From positions 186,001 through 250,000 of the forward strand of contig NZ_JAJTTF010000006.1 of the NCBI RefSeq assembly GCF_021341785.1: a stretch of DNA of 64,000 nucleotides. The letters run 5' to 3'. This document shows positions 10,102 to 19,000 of this stretch, piece after piece. The translations under genes were made by a program, and so were the position numbers. Numbering within the stretch: position 1 is the stretch's first letter; every line of letters begins with the position of its first letter. The stretch is from Microbacterium sp. Au-Mic1 (GTDB lineage Bacteria > Actinomycetota > Actinomycetes > Actinomycetales > Microbacteriaceae). The notes below the pieces were generated by a model. The model did not search any database, was not told where the DNA came from, and saw nothing but the letters and a program-made list of their open reading frames with translations.

Positions 10102-10178
10102 CCCGGTCGGCGACGGCGGAATCGCTCCGGTGATCCCACCGCCAGGTCCGCCACCGGACCGCACCGTCGCCGACCGGG
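10102..10178. terminator. 15-bp perfect hairpin between convergent tetR and esterase
   Basis: CCCGGTCGGCGACGG (10102-10116) is perfectly complementary to 10164-10178. An inner TCCGGTG/CACCGGA stem lies within the long loop. It fills the 93-bp gap between two convergent genes. Confidence 0.65.
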
Positions 10179-10184
10179 ATCCTG

Positions 10185-11708
10185 TCATGCCTCCAGCAGC
10201 GGGCGCACCGAGGCGTACGCGTCGCGCACGTCGCGCGAGGGCGTGTCGAACACCCGCGCGACGCCGTCGCGGTCGTACCGCGTCCACCCGGGGTCGCCGC
10301 CCGCGATGAAGGCGACCGCGGCCCCGTGCACCTCGTCGGCAAGGGCCTGCGGCGGATTCGGGCCGGCCAGCGGCACCATGGCGGGACCGTCCAGGCAGTC
10401 GAAGAAGAACGGCACGTCGAGGCAGTGCTCGGCGAACCCGAACGTGACGGACGGCCAGGAGAACCGGTACACCCAGGTGGGGGCTGCGCCCCGATCGGCG
10501 ACGATGCGAAGGATCGCGCGACGGAACATCTTGTCGGTCAGCACGCGTCCGGCCAGGCGCGCCTTGCCCAACGCCTGCACATCGGCGTTCGCGGCCAGGT
10601 AGGCCTTGCGCGCCGGCTTCGCGACGCCCAGCTTCCCGAGCAGCATGCCCGTGGGCACCCAGCGCAGCATCTTCGCCGCGTCACCCATCGCCATCGTGAA
10701 CTCGTCGTCGGTGGCGCCGAGTACGAGCGGCTTGTCGGATCCGACGCCCGCGCGGAAGGAGTCGGGAGTGGGGCGCAGGATGAGGTCGCCGTCGACGGAC
10801 GGCCCGAGCGGCAGCCCGTTCTCGACGATGTCGCTCATGTCACCGCCGTCGAAGGCGGTGAGCTTCTTCTGCGCCTCGAGGATCCGCTCCTCGCTCAGCG
10901 CGCCGAGGCCCTCCCGGGTCGGGGCGACGCCGAGCTCGGCGGCCAGACGGCGCCCGAACTCCTCCGAGCGCGCGGCCGACACATCGGCGAGCGCGCCCGA
11001 GATCGCATACACGCCGTGGAACAGGTGCTGGGCCTTCTCCATGCCGAGCAGGGTCATCACCGCGCCACCGCCGGCGGACTGCCCGGCGATCGTGACCCGG
11101 GCGGGGTCGCCGCCGAACGCGGCGATGTTGCGCTGCACCCATTCCAGGGCGAGCAGCCAGTCGCGCACTCCGCGGTTCGACGGGGCGTCCTCGATCCAGC
11201 CGAAGCCGTCGAAGCCGAGCCGGTACGAGATCGTCACGGTCACGACGCCGTCGCGGTTGAAGTTGCGGCCGTCGTACCAGGGGCTGGCCGGGGATCCGGC
11301 GAAGTAGCCGCCGCCGTGGATGTAGACGAGCACGGGCATGCCCGTGGCGTCCGCCGCCGGGTCGGCCGGGATCGCCGGCGTGTACACGTTCACGTTGAGC
11401 GTGGAGTCGCCCTCGACGCTGGGCTCGGGGATGAGGGTCACCCCCGGGTCGCCGCGCTGCGCGGTCGCACCGAACTCGGCGGCGTCGAACACGCCCTCCC
11501 ACGGCGCCTTGGGCACCGGTGCCGCGAACCGCAGCTCGCCCACGGGCGCCTCGGCGAACGGGATGCCGAGGAACGCCGCGGACTGCGGGTTGCCCGTGCC
11601 GCCCGTGGTGGGGCGCCAGCGACCGCGGACCACGCCTGCTGCGACCCGCACCTCGGGCTGCGCGAGCACGGCGTCGGCCGCGACGGAAGAGGTCTGAGTG
11701 TTCTCCAT
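10185..11708 (-). CDS. Type-B carboxylesterase (paralogue 1)
   Basis: An alpha/beta-hydrolase of the carboxylesterase/para-nitrobenzyl esterase type, 507 residues. The oxyanion-hole HGGGY is at 131-135, and the nucleophile Ser211 sits in GQSAG, where many relatives have GESAG. A DDEF acid segment and the EHCLDVPFFF histidine segment complete the triad. No signal peptide is seen. The start ATG 11708 has AAAGGAA upstream. It follows the MFS transporter gene by 82 bp on the same strand, so the pair probably imports and hydrolyses an esterified compound under control of the TetR gene at 13265. A close paralogue lies at 14405. Confidence 0.85.
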   Translation of the reverse strand: MENTQTSSVAADAVLAQPEVRVAAGVVRGRWRPTTGGTGNPQSAAFLGIPFAEAPVGELRFAAPVPKAPWEGVFDAAEFGATAQRGDPGVTLIPEPSVEGDSTLNVNVYTPAIPADPAADATGMPVLVYIHGGGYFAGSPASPWYDGRNFNRDGVVTVTISYRLGFDGFGWIEDAPSNRGVRDWLLALEWVQRNIAAFGGDPARVTIAGQSAGGGAVMTLLGMEKAQHLFHGVYAISGALADVSAARSEEFGRRLAAELGVAPTREGLGALSEERILEAQKKLTAFDGGDMSDIVENGLPLGPSVDGDLILRPTPDSFRAGVGSDKPLVLGATDDEFTMAMGDAAKMLRWVPTGMLLGKLGVAKPARKAYLAANADVQALGKARLAGRVLTDKMFRRAILRIVADRGAAPTWVYRFSWPSVTFGFAEHCLDVPFFFDCLDGPAMVPLAGPNPPQALADEVHGAAVAFIAGGDPGWTRYDRDGVARVFDTPSRDVRDAYASVRPLLEA

Positions 11709-11790
11709 CGGAGTTCCTTTCGTGGAGGAGAAGGTTGCCGCTCCCCGCAGCCGCACCGGATCCGGTCCGGCCGCGGGGAGCAGCGGACTG

Positions 11791-13098
11791 CTATCTGACC
11801 GACTTGATCGGCGCGATGGCGACGGCGCCGAGGACCGCGAACACGATCGCGAACACGAACAGCACCGGATAGCCGCCGAAGGAGCCGATGATGATCGCGG
11901 CGATCGGTGCGCTCAGCGCCTGCGGGATGTTGGTGGCGACGTTGAGGATGCCGAGGTCCTTGCCCGCCGAGGTGCCCTCGTTCGGCAGCACCTCGGTCAT
12001 GAGCGCCGCGTCCACCGACATATAGAGGCCGAAGCCGACGCCGTTGACGATGCTCATGATGATCATGCCGGTCATGTTCGGCACGACCAGCGGGAACGCG
12101 AGCCCGGCCGCCATCACGACGGTGGCGACGTAGATGAACACCTTGCGGCGCCCCACCTTGTCGCTCCACCAGCCGGAGAGCGCGATCGCGATCAACGTCG
12201 GGACGAAGGCCACGAGCGTCAGGGTCATCACCGCGCCCTGAGCCTGCTGCAGCGGCAGCTTGATGTAGTCGGTCAGGATGTACAGCTGATACGCCGAGAC
12301 GACGAAGTAGCCCAGGATCAGCAGGAAGCGACCGGTGAAGGCCCAGAAGAAGTCGGGGTGCCGGCGCGGGTTGATCCAGAAGCCCTTGAAGAACGCGCTC
12401 CAGCGGAACGGTTCGACGACCGCGTCCTTCGAGGACCAGTCCTTGTTGAACAGCGCGAACAGGATCGTGACCACGATCACGGCGATGCCGAAGACCGAGT
12501 AGCCGAGCCCCAGCTGTGCACCGAGGCCGACCGCGAGCATGACGCCGACCGTCATGCCGAGCTGCGTGCCGAGGCCGATCGTGGCGCTCGCGCCTCCGCG
12601 CTTGGCACGCGGGAAGCGGTCGGCGGTGATGGTCGTCAGCGGAGCCTGCAGGAAGTTCAGCGCGACCTGGATCAGCACCCAGAACACCGTGATCCAGATC
12701 AGGTCGGTCAGCGAGCCCATGCCCAGCAGCAGGACGCCGCCGATCAGCGCACCGAGCACCATCCACGGCACGCGTCGGCCGAAGCGCGAGCGGGTGCGGT
12801 CGCTGAGGGCGCCCGCGATCGGCTGCGCGAACAGGGTGAAGATGAACGACGTCGTCGTGACGATGGCGAGGTTGGCGACCTTGTTCTTCTCGTCGAGCAG
12901 CAGGATCTGCGTGGGCAGCAGGATCGCGATGAGCCCGCCGTAGGTCGCGAACAAGGTCATCGAGGCGATGAGCAGGCTGGGCAGCAGCCGCTTGGTCGCC
13001 GGCGGACTCGCAGCCGGCTCCCCCGCCGTGGGAGCGGTGGCCCGGATGAGCCCTGTGGGGGCGATCTCGGCGGCGGGATCGGGAGGGGTGATGGTCAT
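11791..13098 (-). CDS. MFS transporter, sugar/glycoside type
   Basis: A 435-residue protein with about 12 membrane segments beginning near residue 40. The loop 2-3 motif GALSDRTRSRFGRRVPW and the matching SGWWSDKVGRRKVF in the second half are typical of MFS sugar or glycoside carriers. The N-terminal 35 residues are cytoplasmic and rich in Ala/Pro. The start ATG 13098 has GAGGAG 7 bp upstream; the frame extends to 13302 but that part overlaps the divergent promoter region. It is the first gene of an operon with the esterase at 10185. Confidence 0.85.
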   Translation of the reverse strand: MTITPPDPAAEIAPTGLIRATAPTAGEPAASPPATKRLLPSLLIASMTLFATYGGLIAILLPTQILLLDEKNKVANLAIVTTTSFIFTLFAQPIAGALSDRTRSRFGRRVPWMVLGALIGGVLLLGMGSLTDLIWITVFWVLIQVALNFLQAPLTTITADRFPRAKRGGASATIGLGTQLGMTVGVMLAVGLGAQLGLGYSVFGIAVIVVTILFALFNKDWSSKDAVVEPFRWSAFFKGFWINPRRHPDFFWAFTGRFLLILGYFVVSAYQLYILTDYIKLPLQQAQGAVMTLTLVAFVPTLIAIALSGWWSDKVGRRKVFIYVATVVMAAGLAFPLVVPNMTGMIIMSIVNGVGFGLYMSVDAALMTEVLPNEGTSAGKDLGILNVATNIPQALSAPIAAIIIGSFGGYPVLFVFAIVFAVLGAVAIAPIKSVR

Positions 13099-13128
13099 GG
13101 GACGGCTCCTCATCGAGCGGATCGGGTG

Positions 13129-13167
13129 CGGATCCAAATCCCGAACCTTGTTTGGTATTTGGATCCG
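13129..13167. promoter_or_regulatory. Dyad CGGATCCAAAT/ATTTGGATCCG in the MFS leader
   Basis: Two 11-bp perfectly complementary arms (13129-13139 and 13157-13167) are separated by 17 bp. They lie just upstream of the MFS gene. It may be a regulator site or an mRNA leader hairpin. Both arms contain the GGATCC hexamer that is over-abundant in this window, so part of the symmetry may come from that. Confidence 0.5.
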
Positions 13168-13174
13168 ACTCGTA

Positions 13175-13219
13175 TTGTGACACCGAAACCTGAACACTGC
13201 AAGGGTTTGGGTGTCACAA
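13175..13219. promoter_or_regulatory. TetR-type operator between the MFS gene and tetR
   Basis: TTGTGACACCGAAACC (13175-13190) is complementary to 13204-13219 except for one central G/G. It lies between the divergent MFS gene (start 13098) and tetR (start 13265). This is the expected place for an autoregulated TetR operator. Confidence 0.65.
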
Positions 13220-13264
13220 ACCGATCGTCGTTCATGTTTCGTGACGGACGGATATCCTGATCCC

Positions 13265-13831
13265 ATGGCCAAGAGAGGCGCGTACGCCAAGGGCGTCGTC
13301 AAGCGCGAGGAGATCCTCGAGGCCGCGCTCGAGATCGTCGGCAGGCTCGGCTACCGCAACGCCTCGGTACGTGAGATCGCCGACGCCGTGGGGCTGAGCC
13401 CGGCCGGCCTGCTGCACTACTTCGGCACCAAGGAGCAGCTGTTCGTCGAGATCCTCCGTGCGCGGGACGCGCACGACTTCGCCGGCCCGCCCGACGGCGA
13501 CTTCTTCGAGACGTTCCTCGCCGTCATCCGACACAACGCCGAAGTGCCGGGCCTGGTCCAGCTGTACACCCAGCTGCAGGCCGAGGTCGCCGATCCCGAC
13601 CACCCGGCGCGGGCCTTCTTCCTCGACCGCACCGCGGCCGTGCACGCCGCCGCACGCGAGGAGTTCATCGCCGCGCAGCAGAACGGACTCATCCGCGCCG
13701 ACCTGGATCCGGAATGGATCATCCGCGCCGGTCACGCGCTCGCGGACGGGCTGCAGAACGCGTGGATGCTGGATCCGACCATCGACATGGCCGCCGACGT
13801 CGAGCAGTTCTTCGCGTTGCTGAAGCCCTGA
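13265..13831 (+). CDS. TetR/AcrR family regulator (paralogue 2)
   Basis: A 188-residue TetR protein with HTH GYRNASVREIADAVGLSPAG near 27-46 and a helical effector domain. It starts at ATG 13265, 6 nt after TATCCT (13253-13258), so it is probably leaderless; the in-frame upstream GTG at 13211 would overlap the operator. It is divergent from the MFS-esterase operon and is the likely repressor through the dyad at 13175-13219. It is a close paralogue of the TetR at 9489. Confidence 0.85.
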   Translation: MAKRGAYAKGVVKREEILEAALEIVGRLGYRNASVREIADAVGLSPAGLLHYFGTKEQLFVEILRARDAHDFAGPPDGDFFETFLAVIRHNAEVPGLVQLYTQLQAEVADPDHPARAFFLDRTAAVHAAAREEFIAAQQNGLIRADLDPEWIIRAGHALADGLQNAWMLDPTIDMAADVEQFFALLKP

Positions 13832-13864
13832 CACGCCGGTCGCGGATCCCCGATCGAGCGCCGC

Positions 13865-13893
13865 GAGACGAAGGGTGATTGATCACCGGTCTC
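13865..13893. terminator. Hairpin overlapping the 3' end of the small gene at 13892
   Basis: GAGAC (13865-13869) and GGTGAT (13874-13879) pair with ATCACC (13882-13887) and GTCTC (13889-13893) around a 2-nt loop. It lies between the convergent tetR and the 13892 gene and reaches the latter's stop codon. Confidence 0.5.
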
Positions 13894-14197
13894 AGTATCG
13901 GTTGGCGACGATCTGCAGCAGCGCCTCGTGGTCCGGAATGGTCACGGTGTGGGGCCAGGGCGGTGATTCCTTCTTGCCCGACCATGTCAGGTGCACCAGC
14001 ACCACCCGATCCCGGGCCACGGCGAGCACGTCATCCTGCGGCTCGGCTTCAGCGACCACCGTCCATCGCACGCCTGCCAGGGGATGCTTCCTCGCAATCT
14101 CACGGCGCAGCTCCTCTGTCAGCATGGCCGCACGACGCGGGTCGCCGCGAAGGTCGATCATCGGCTCCCCGAACACCGCAACGTCTGCCCAGCTCAC
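13892..14197 (-). CDS. Small conserved hypothetical protein (101 aa)
   Basis: I cannot assign a function. The C-terminal half, with VHLTWSGKKESPPWP followed by a short helix, looks like a family of small actinobacterial proteins of unknown role that I have seen in similar form. The start is placed at GTG 14197 because TACGGT (14204-14209 on this strand) ends 6 nt upstream; a TTG 14 codons earlier is possible. There is no signal peptide or membrane segment. It lies between the TetR and esterase paralogues and reads on the opposite strand. Base composition around its start is somewhat lower in GC than its neighbours. Confidence 0.65.
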   Translation of the reverse strand: MSWADVAVFGEPMIDLRGDPRRAAMLTEELRREIARKHPLAGVRWTVVAEAEPQDDVLAVARDRVVLVHLTWSGKKESPPWPHTVTIPDHEALLQIVANRY

Positions 14198-14369
14198 AAC
14201 CACACCGTATCCATTGGACAGGCCAATCGGGAGTACCAACGATCGGGCTGCAGTTGTGGTCGTCGAAGTTCGCTGCGTCTGCGGGTTCCAACGCCGATGC
14301 CCGTTCCAAACTCAGTCGATTCGGGTGTTCCGCCCGCAGATCCGGCCGATGGCGCCCTATTCGACCGAG

Positions 14370-14398
14370 TTCGACACCGGATTCCCGCCGGTTACCCT
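14370..14398 (+). promoter_or_regulatory. Promoter of the second esterase gene
   Basis: TTCGAC (14370-14375) and TACCCT (14393-14398) with a 17-bp spacer form a good promoter. The -10 box ends 6 nt before GTG 14405, so the transcript would be leaderless. Confidence 0.55.
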
Positions 14399-14404
14399 GA
14401 TCGG

Positions 14405-15880
14405 GTGACCGCCGACGCACCACTCGCCCAGACCGACTCCGGCCCCGTCCGGGGATTCTGGCGGGGCGAGCCCGGCACGCCCGGCGCCTCGGCGGCATTC
14501 CTCGGGATCCCGTTCGCTGCCGCGCCCGTGGGCGAACGGCGCTTCTCGGCCCCGAAGCCGCCCGAGCCGTGGACGGAGGTGCGCGACGCGACGGCGTTCG
14601 GCCCCACGGCGCAGCGCGGCGACAAGGGCGAGACACTCATCCCCGAGCCGAGCATCCCCGGCGCCGCGACGCTGAACGTGAACGTGTTCACGCCGTCGGT
14701 CGAGGGATCCCGGGCCGTCATGGTCTGGATCCACGGCGGCGGCTACGTCGACGGCTCCCCTGCCAGCCCCTGGTACGACGGCGCCGCCTTCAACCGGGAC
14801 GACGTGGTGACGGTGAGCGTCTCCTACCGGCTGGGCTTCGACGGCTTCGGCCTCATGCCGGGCGCTCCCGCGAATCGCGGGGTTCTGGACTGGATCGCGG
14901 CATTGGAGTGGGTGCAGCGCAACATCGCCGCGTTCGGCGGGGATCCGTCGCGCGTGACGATCGCCGGGCAGTCCGCTGGAGCCGGTGCGGTGCTGACCCT
15001 GCTCGGCCTGGAGCGCGCCCAGCACCTGTTCCACGCGGCAATGGCCTTCTCCCCTGCGCTCGCGGACATCGACCCGGATCTGGCGTCGCGACGCACCCGG
15101 GCGCTGGGCGTGCTGCTCGGCTGCGCACCCGACGCCGACGGCTTCCGCACGGTGCCCGAGCGCACCCTGCAGCGCGCCCAGCCGAAGGCCGCCCTGCTCG
15201 GCGCGACCCGGTTGAAGGCGCTGCTCGCTCCGCTCGCCGAGGGGCTGCCCTGGGGTCCGGTGGTCGACGGCGATGTCGTGCCGCGGCCCGCCGTCGCGGC
15301 GTTGCAGGCAGGGATCGGCGCCGACAAGCCGCTCCTGCTCGGCGCCACCGATGACGAGTTCACCATGACCATGGACCAGGCACCGGGCGTGCTGCGGTTC
15401 GTGCCCGCGTCGTTCGCGCTGATGCTGCTCACCCGCGATCGCAGCATGCGCCGCGCCTACCTCGCCGCGAACCGGGAGCAGCGCCGCCGCGGCACCCCGG
15501 CGCTGCTCGGACGGTTCGTGACGGACCGGGTGTTCCGCTCACTCGTGGTGCGGGCCGCCCAGGCCCGCGGCGATGCCCCCACCTGGGCCTACCGCTTCGC
15601 CTGGGTGTCTCCCGCGAAAGGGTGGTCATGCCACTGCCTCGACGTGCCGTTCTGGTTCGACGTGCTCGAGGATCCGTTCGTGGAGCGCCTGGCCGGCCCC
15701 ACCCCGCCGCAGCACCTCGCGACCGAGATGCACGCCGTCGCGGCCCGGTTCGTCGAGGAGGGCGATCCGGGCTGGCCGCAATGGCGCACGGATCCGGGCC
15801 TCTCGCGCGTCTTCGGCGGCGGGCCCGCCGAGCCCGCGCTGTCGGCGACCGCCTACGACGGAGCCCTGCCGCTGGCCTGA
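14405..15880 (+). CDS. Type-B carboxylesterase (paralogue 2)
   Basis: A 491-residue carboxylesterase related along its whole length to the enzyme at 10185 (both share FLGIPFA, TLIPEPS, HGGGY, SPASPWYDG and ATDDEFTM). The oxyanion-hole HGGGY is at 110-114 and the nucleophile Ser190 in GQSAG. The acid is in the DDEF segment and the histidine in CHCLDVPFWF. GTG 14405 is used because of the promoter spacing; the open frame continues upstream to 13991 through non-coding and antisense sequence. No signal peptide is visible. It probably arose by duplication with the TetR pair. Confidence 0.85.
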   Translation: MTADAPLAQTDSGPVRGFWRGEPGTPGASAAFLGIPFAAAPVGERRFSAPKPPEPWTEVRDATAFGPTAQRGDKGETLIPEPSIPGAATLNVNVFTPSVEGSRAVMVWIHGGGYVDGSPASPWYDGAAFNRDDVVTVSVSYRLGFDGFGLMPGAPANRGVLDWIAALEWVQRNIAAFGGDPSRVTIAGQSAGAGAVLTLLGLERAQHLFHAAMAFSPALADIDPDLASRRTRALGVLLGCAPDADGFRTVPERTLQRAQPKAALLGATRLKALLAPLAEGLPWGPVVDGDVVPRPAVAALQAGIGADKPLLLGATDDEFTMTMDQAPGVLRFVPASFALMLLTRDRSMRRAYLAANREQRRRGTPALLGRFVTDRVFRSLVVRAAQARGDAPTWAYRFAWVSPAKGWSCHCLDVPFWFDVLEDPFVERLAGPTPPQHLATEMHAVAARFVEEGDPGWPQWRTDPGLSRVFGGGPAEPALSATAYDGALPLA

Positions 15881-15913
15881 CCGCGCACGCCCTCGCCTTC
15901 GCCCCTCCCCAGG

Positions 15914-15981
15914 GGCCGTTGAGCGAGGACGCCGCAGGCCCTCATCGCCCGGAGTGGCCGGCCTTCTGCCGTGTTCGCTCA
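15914..15981. repeat. Degenerate copy of the GTTGAGCGAG repeat element
   Basis: GGCCGTTGAGCGAGGACGCC (15914-15933) followed by GCAGG matches the left half of the elements at 6859 and 44527. The right arm is reduced to TTCGCTCA (15974-15981), and the inner GAGACGAAAC stem is missing. It follows the esterase stop by 33 bp. Confidence 0.65.
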
Positions 15982-15987
15982 GAAGGA

Positions 15988-16025
15988 CGAACCCGCCGTC
16001 CGATGGGAGCGGGACGGCGGGTTCG
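15988..16025. terminator. 14-bp perfect hairpin between convergent esterase and putA
   Basis: CGAACCCGCCGTCC (15988-16001) pairs perfectly with 16012-16025 around a 10-nt loop. It lies between convergent stop codons at 15880 and 16061. Confidence 0.7.
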
Positions 16026-16060
16026 GGTCGATGCGGGGCCTGCGCCCCGGGCGGATCCGA

Positions 16061-19000
16061 TCAGGCGATCGGGTCCAGCAGCGGGATCTCGTAGCGGTGC
16101 GGCGTGCCGAAGCGGTGCGCGGTGACCGAGACCGCCTGCTCGCGCAGGAAGGTCAGGATCTCCACGCGGCCGGCGGCGACCACGGGGTTCGCGTACAGCG
16201 CGAGGCTCGGCGAGCCGTCGACCGCTGCCGCCGTCGCAGCCGCGGCGGCGCCGACGAGGCGCACCCGGCCGTCCCGCGCAGCCAGGCGCTGGGCGTGCGC
16301 GGCCCATGCGGCGGCGTCCTCGGTGGCGACGGTCACGTCCTGCGTGCCGAGCCAGGTAGCCACGGATCCCGGCAGCGGAGCGAGCGTGCTGACGGTCACC
16401 CGCGCGCGGGCCCGGCGGCCGGCGGCGACCACACGGATCAGCTCGGCGACGCGGTCGCCCTCGAAGCGCACCGTGACCGGCACGGCCTGGTAGCGCAGCG
16501 CGTTCTGCTCGGTGGTGAGGCCGGTGGCGTCGCGCACCACGCCGAACTCGTCGGCCCAAACGTCGATGTCGGTGGCCAGCGCGCCGCGCAGCCACGCGAT
16601 GTCCGCGTCGGCATCGCCCGCAGCCGCGAGCGCACCCACGGCACCGGTCGCGAGCGCGTCGAGCTCCCGCGTCGACGTGACGGGAGCGTCGGTCCACTCC
16701 GAGAGGCCCACGAGGTAGTTCGGGCCGCCCGCCTTGGAGCCGGCGCCGACCGCGGCCTTCTTCCAGCCGCCGAACGGCTGGCGCTGCACGATCGCACCCG
16801 TGGTGCCGCGGTTGACGTACACGTTGCCCGCCTGGATCGCGGCGAGCCACGTCTGGATCTCGTCCTCGTCGAGGGAGTGCAGCCCCGAGGTGAGGCCGTA
16901 GTCGATGTCGTTGACGACGTCGATCGCCTCGTCCAGGGAGTCGGCGGTCATGATGCCGAGCACCGGGCCGAAGTACTCCACGCGGTGGAACTCGCTTCCG
17001 CGCTGGACACCGTCGCGGATGCCCGGGCGCCAGAGCTGGCCGGCATCGTCGAGCTTCTCCGGCTGCAGCAGCCAGCTCTCACCCGCGTGCAGCGTGGTCA
17101 GGGCGCCGAGCAGCTTGCCCTCGGCCGGGCCGATGAGCGGGCCGATGCGGTTCGAGCCGTCCTCCGGCGTGCCCACGTCGTAGGCGCGCACGGCGTCGAC
17201 GAGCTGGCGTCGGAACCGCTCGGAGCGCGCAGCGGATCCGACGAGCACCACGAGCGAGGCCGCGGAGCACTTCTGCCCGGCGTGGCCGAAGGCGGCGTAG
17301 GCGACATCCTTCGCGGCGAGGTCGAGGTCGGCCGACGGCGTGACGATGATCGCGTTCTTGCCGCTGGTCTCGGCGAGCAGCGGCAGGTCCTGGCGGAAGC
17401 CGCGGAACAGCTCGGCCGTCTCGTAGCCGCCAGTGAGGATCACGCGGCCCACGGCCGGGTCGCTCACGAGCTTCGTGCCGAGGTCGCGCCCGTCGAGCTG
17501 CACGTACTGCAGCACCTCGCGCGGCACGCCGGCCTCCCACAGCGCCTCGACCATGACCGCGCCGGAGCGGCGGGCCTGACGGGCGGGCTTGATGATGACC
17601 GGGGATCCGGTCGCCAGCGCCGAGAGGGTGGATCCGGCCGGGATCGCGACGGGGAAGTTCCACGGCGGGGTCACCACGGTCAGTCCGACCGGCTGCATGA
17701 CCGCGCCGTCGACGTCGGCGAGCTGCTTGGCGCTCTCCGCGTAGTAGTGCGCGAAGTCGATCGCCTCGGAGACCTCGGGGTCGCCCTGCTCGATGACCTT
17801 GCCGGCCTCGGATCCCATGACCTCCAGCAGCTCGGCGCGACGCGCTTCGAGCACATCGCCGGCCTTGTGCAGGATCGCGGCACGCCCCTCGGCGCCGAGT
17901 GCACGCCAGGCCTCGCCCGCGGCGACGGCGGTCGAGATCGCGTCGTCGACCTGCTCCGGCGTGGAGAGGGTGTTCGCTTCGACCGTCGCGTTGCCGAGCT
18001 CCGAGCCCTTCATGCGGGCGCGGATCGCGTCACCCCAGGCGCGGTTGGCCGCGAGCGACGGGTCGGTGTCGGGGGCGTTCAGGAAGCCGTCCGTGAGTCC
18101 CGCGGTGATGGGAGCGGTACGGTCCTGCACGCGGTTGGTGCCGGGCACCTCGGTCGGCATGCTGCGCACGGAGGCGAGGAAGCGCTCCTTCTCGCGTTCG
18201 AAGAGCTTCGGGTCCGCGTCGAGGTCGAAGACCGCCGACATGAAGTTCTCCTGCGAGGCCCCCTCCTCGAGGCGGCGGATGAGGTAGGCGATCGCGACGT
18301 CGAACTCGTCGGGGTGCACGACCGGGGTGTACAGCAGCAGGGATCCGACCGTGCGCTTGACGACCTGCGCCTGAGCCGAGGCCATGCCGAGCAGCATCTC
18401 GAACTCGATGCCCTCGGTCACTCCGCGCTTGGAGGCGAGCAGCCAGGCCATCGCGATGTCGAAGAGGTTGTGGCCGGCGACACCGATCCGCAGGTTGGCC
18501 ACGTGCTCGGGGCGCAGTGCGTACTCCAGCACGGCCTTGTACGAGGCGTCGGACTGCTGCTTGGTCGACCAGGTGGCGAGCGGCCAGCCGTGCGACTCGG
18601 CGTCGACGGTCTCCATGGGCAGGTTCGCGCCCTTGACGACGCGCACCTTGATCGGCGCGCCGCCATCGGCCACGCGCTTCGCCGCCCACTCCTGCAGGCG
18701 GATCATCGCGCCGAGCGCGTCGGGCAGGTAGGCCTGCAGCACGATGCCGGCTTCGAGGCCGCGGAACTCCGGACGTTCGAGGATGTTCGTGAAGACCGCG
18801 ATCGTGAGGTCGAGGTCCTTGAACTCCTCCATGTCGAGGTTGATGAACTTCGCGGATCCGTCGGGCATGCCCTTGAGCGCGATCCGGTACAGCGGCAGCA
18901 GCGCCTCAGCGGCGTCGGCGACGGCGGCGTCGAACGCCCACGGGCTGTGCGGGGCGACGGTCGACGAGACCTTGATCGAGACGTAGTCGACGTCGTCGCG

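Noticed and set aside
13211..13264. Upstream start for the second TetR paralogue
   Set aside because: It would place coding sequence over the operator dyad, and TATCCT sits 6 nt before ATG 13265.
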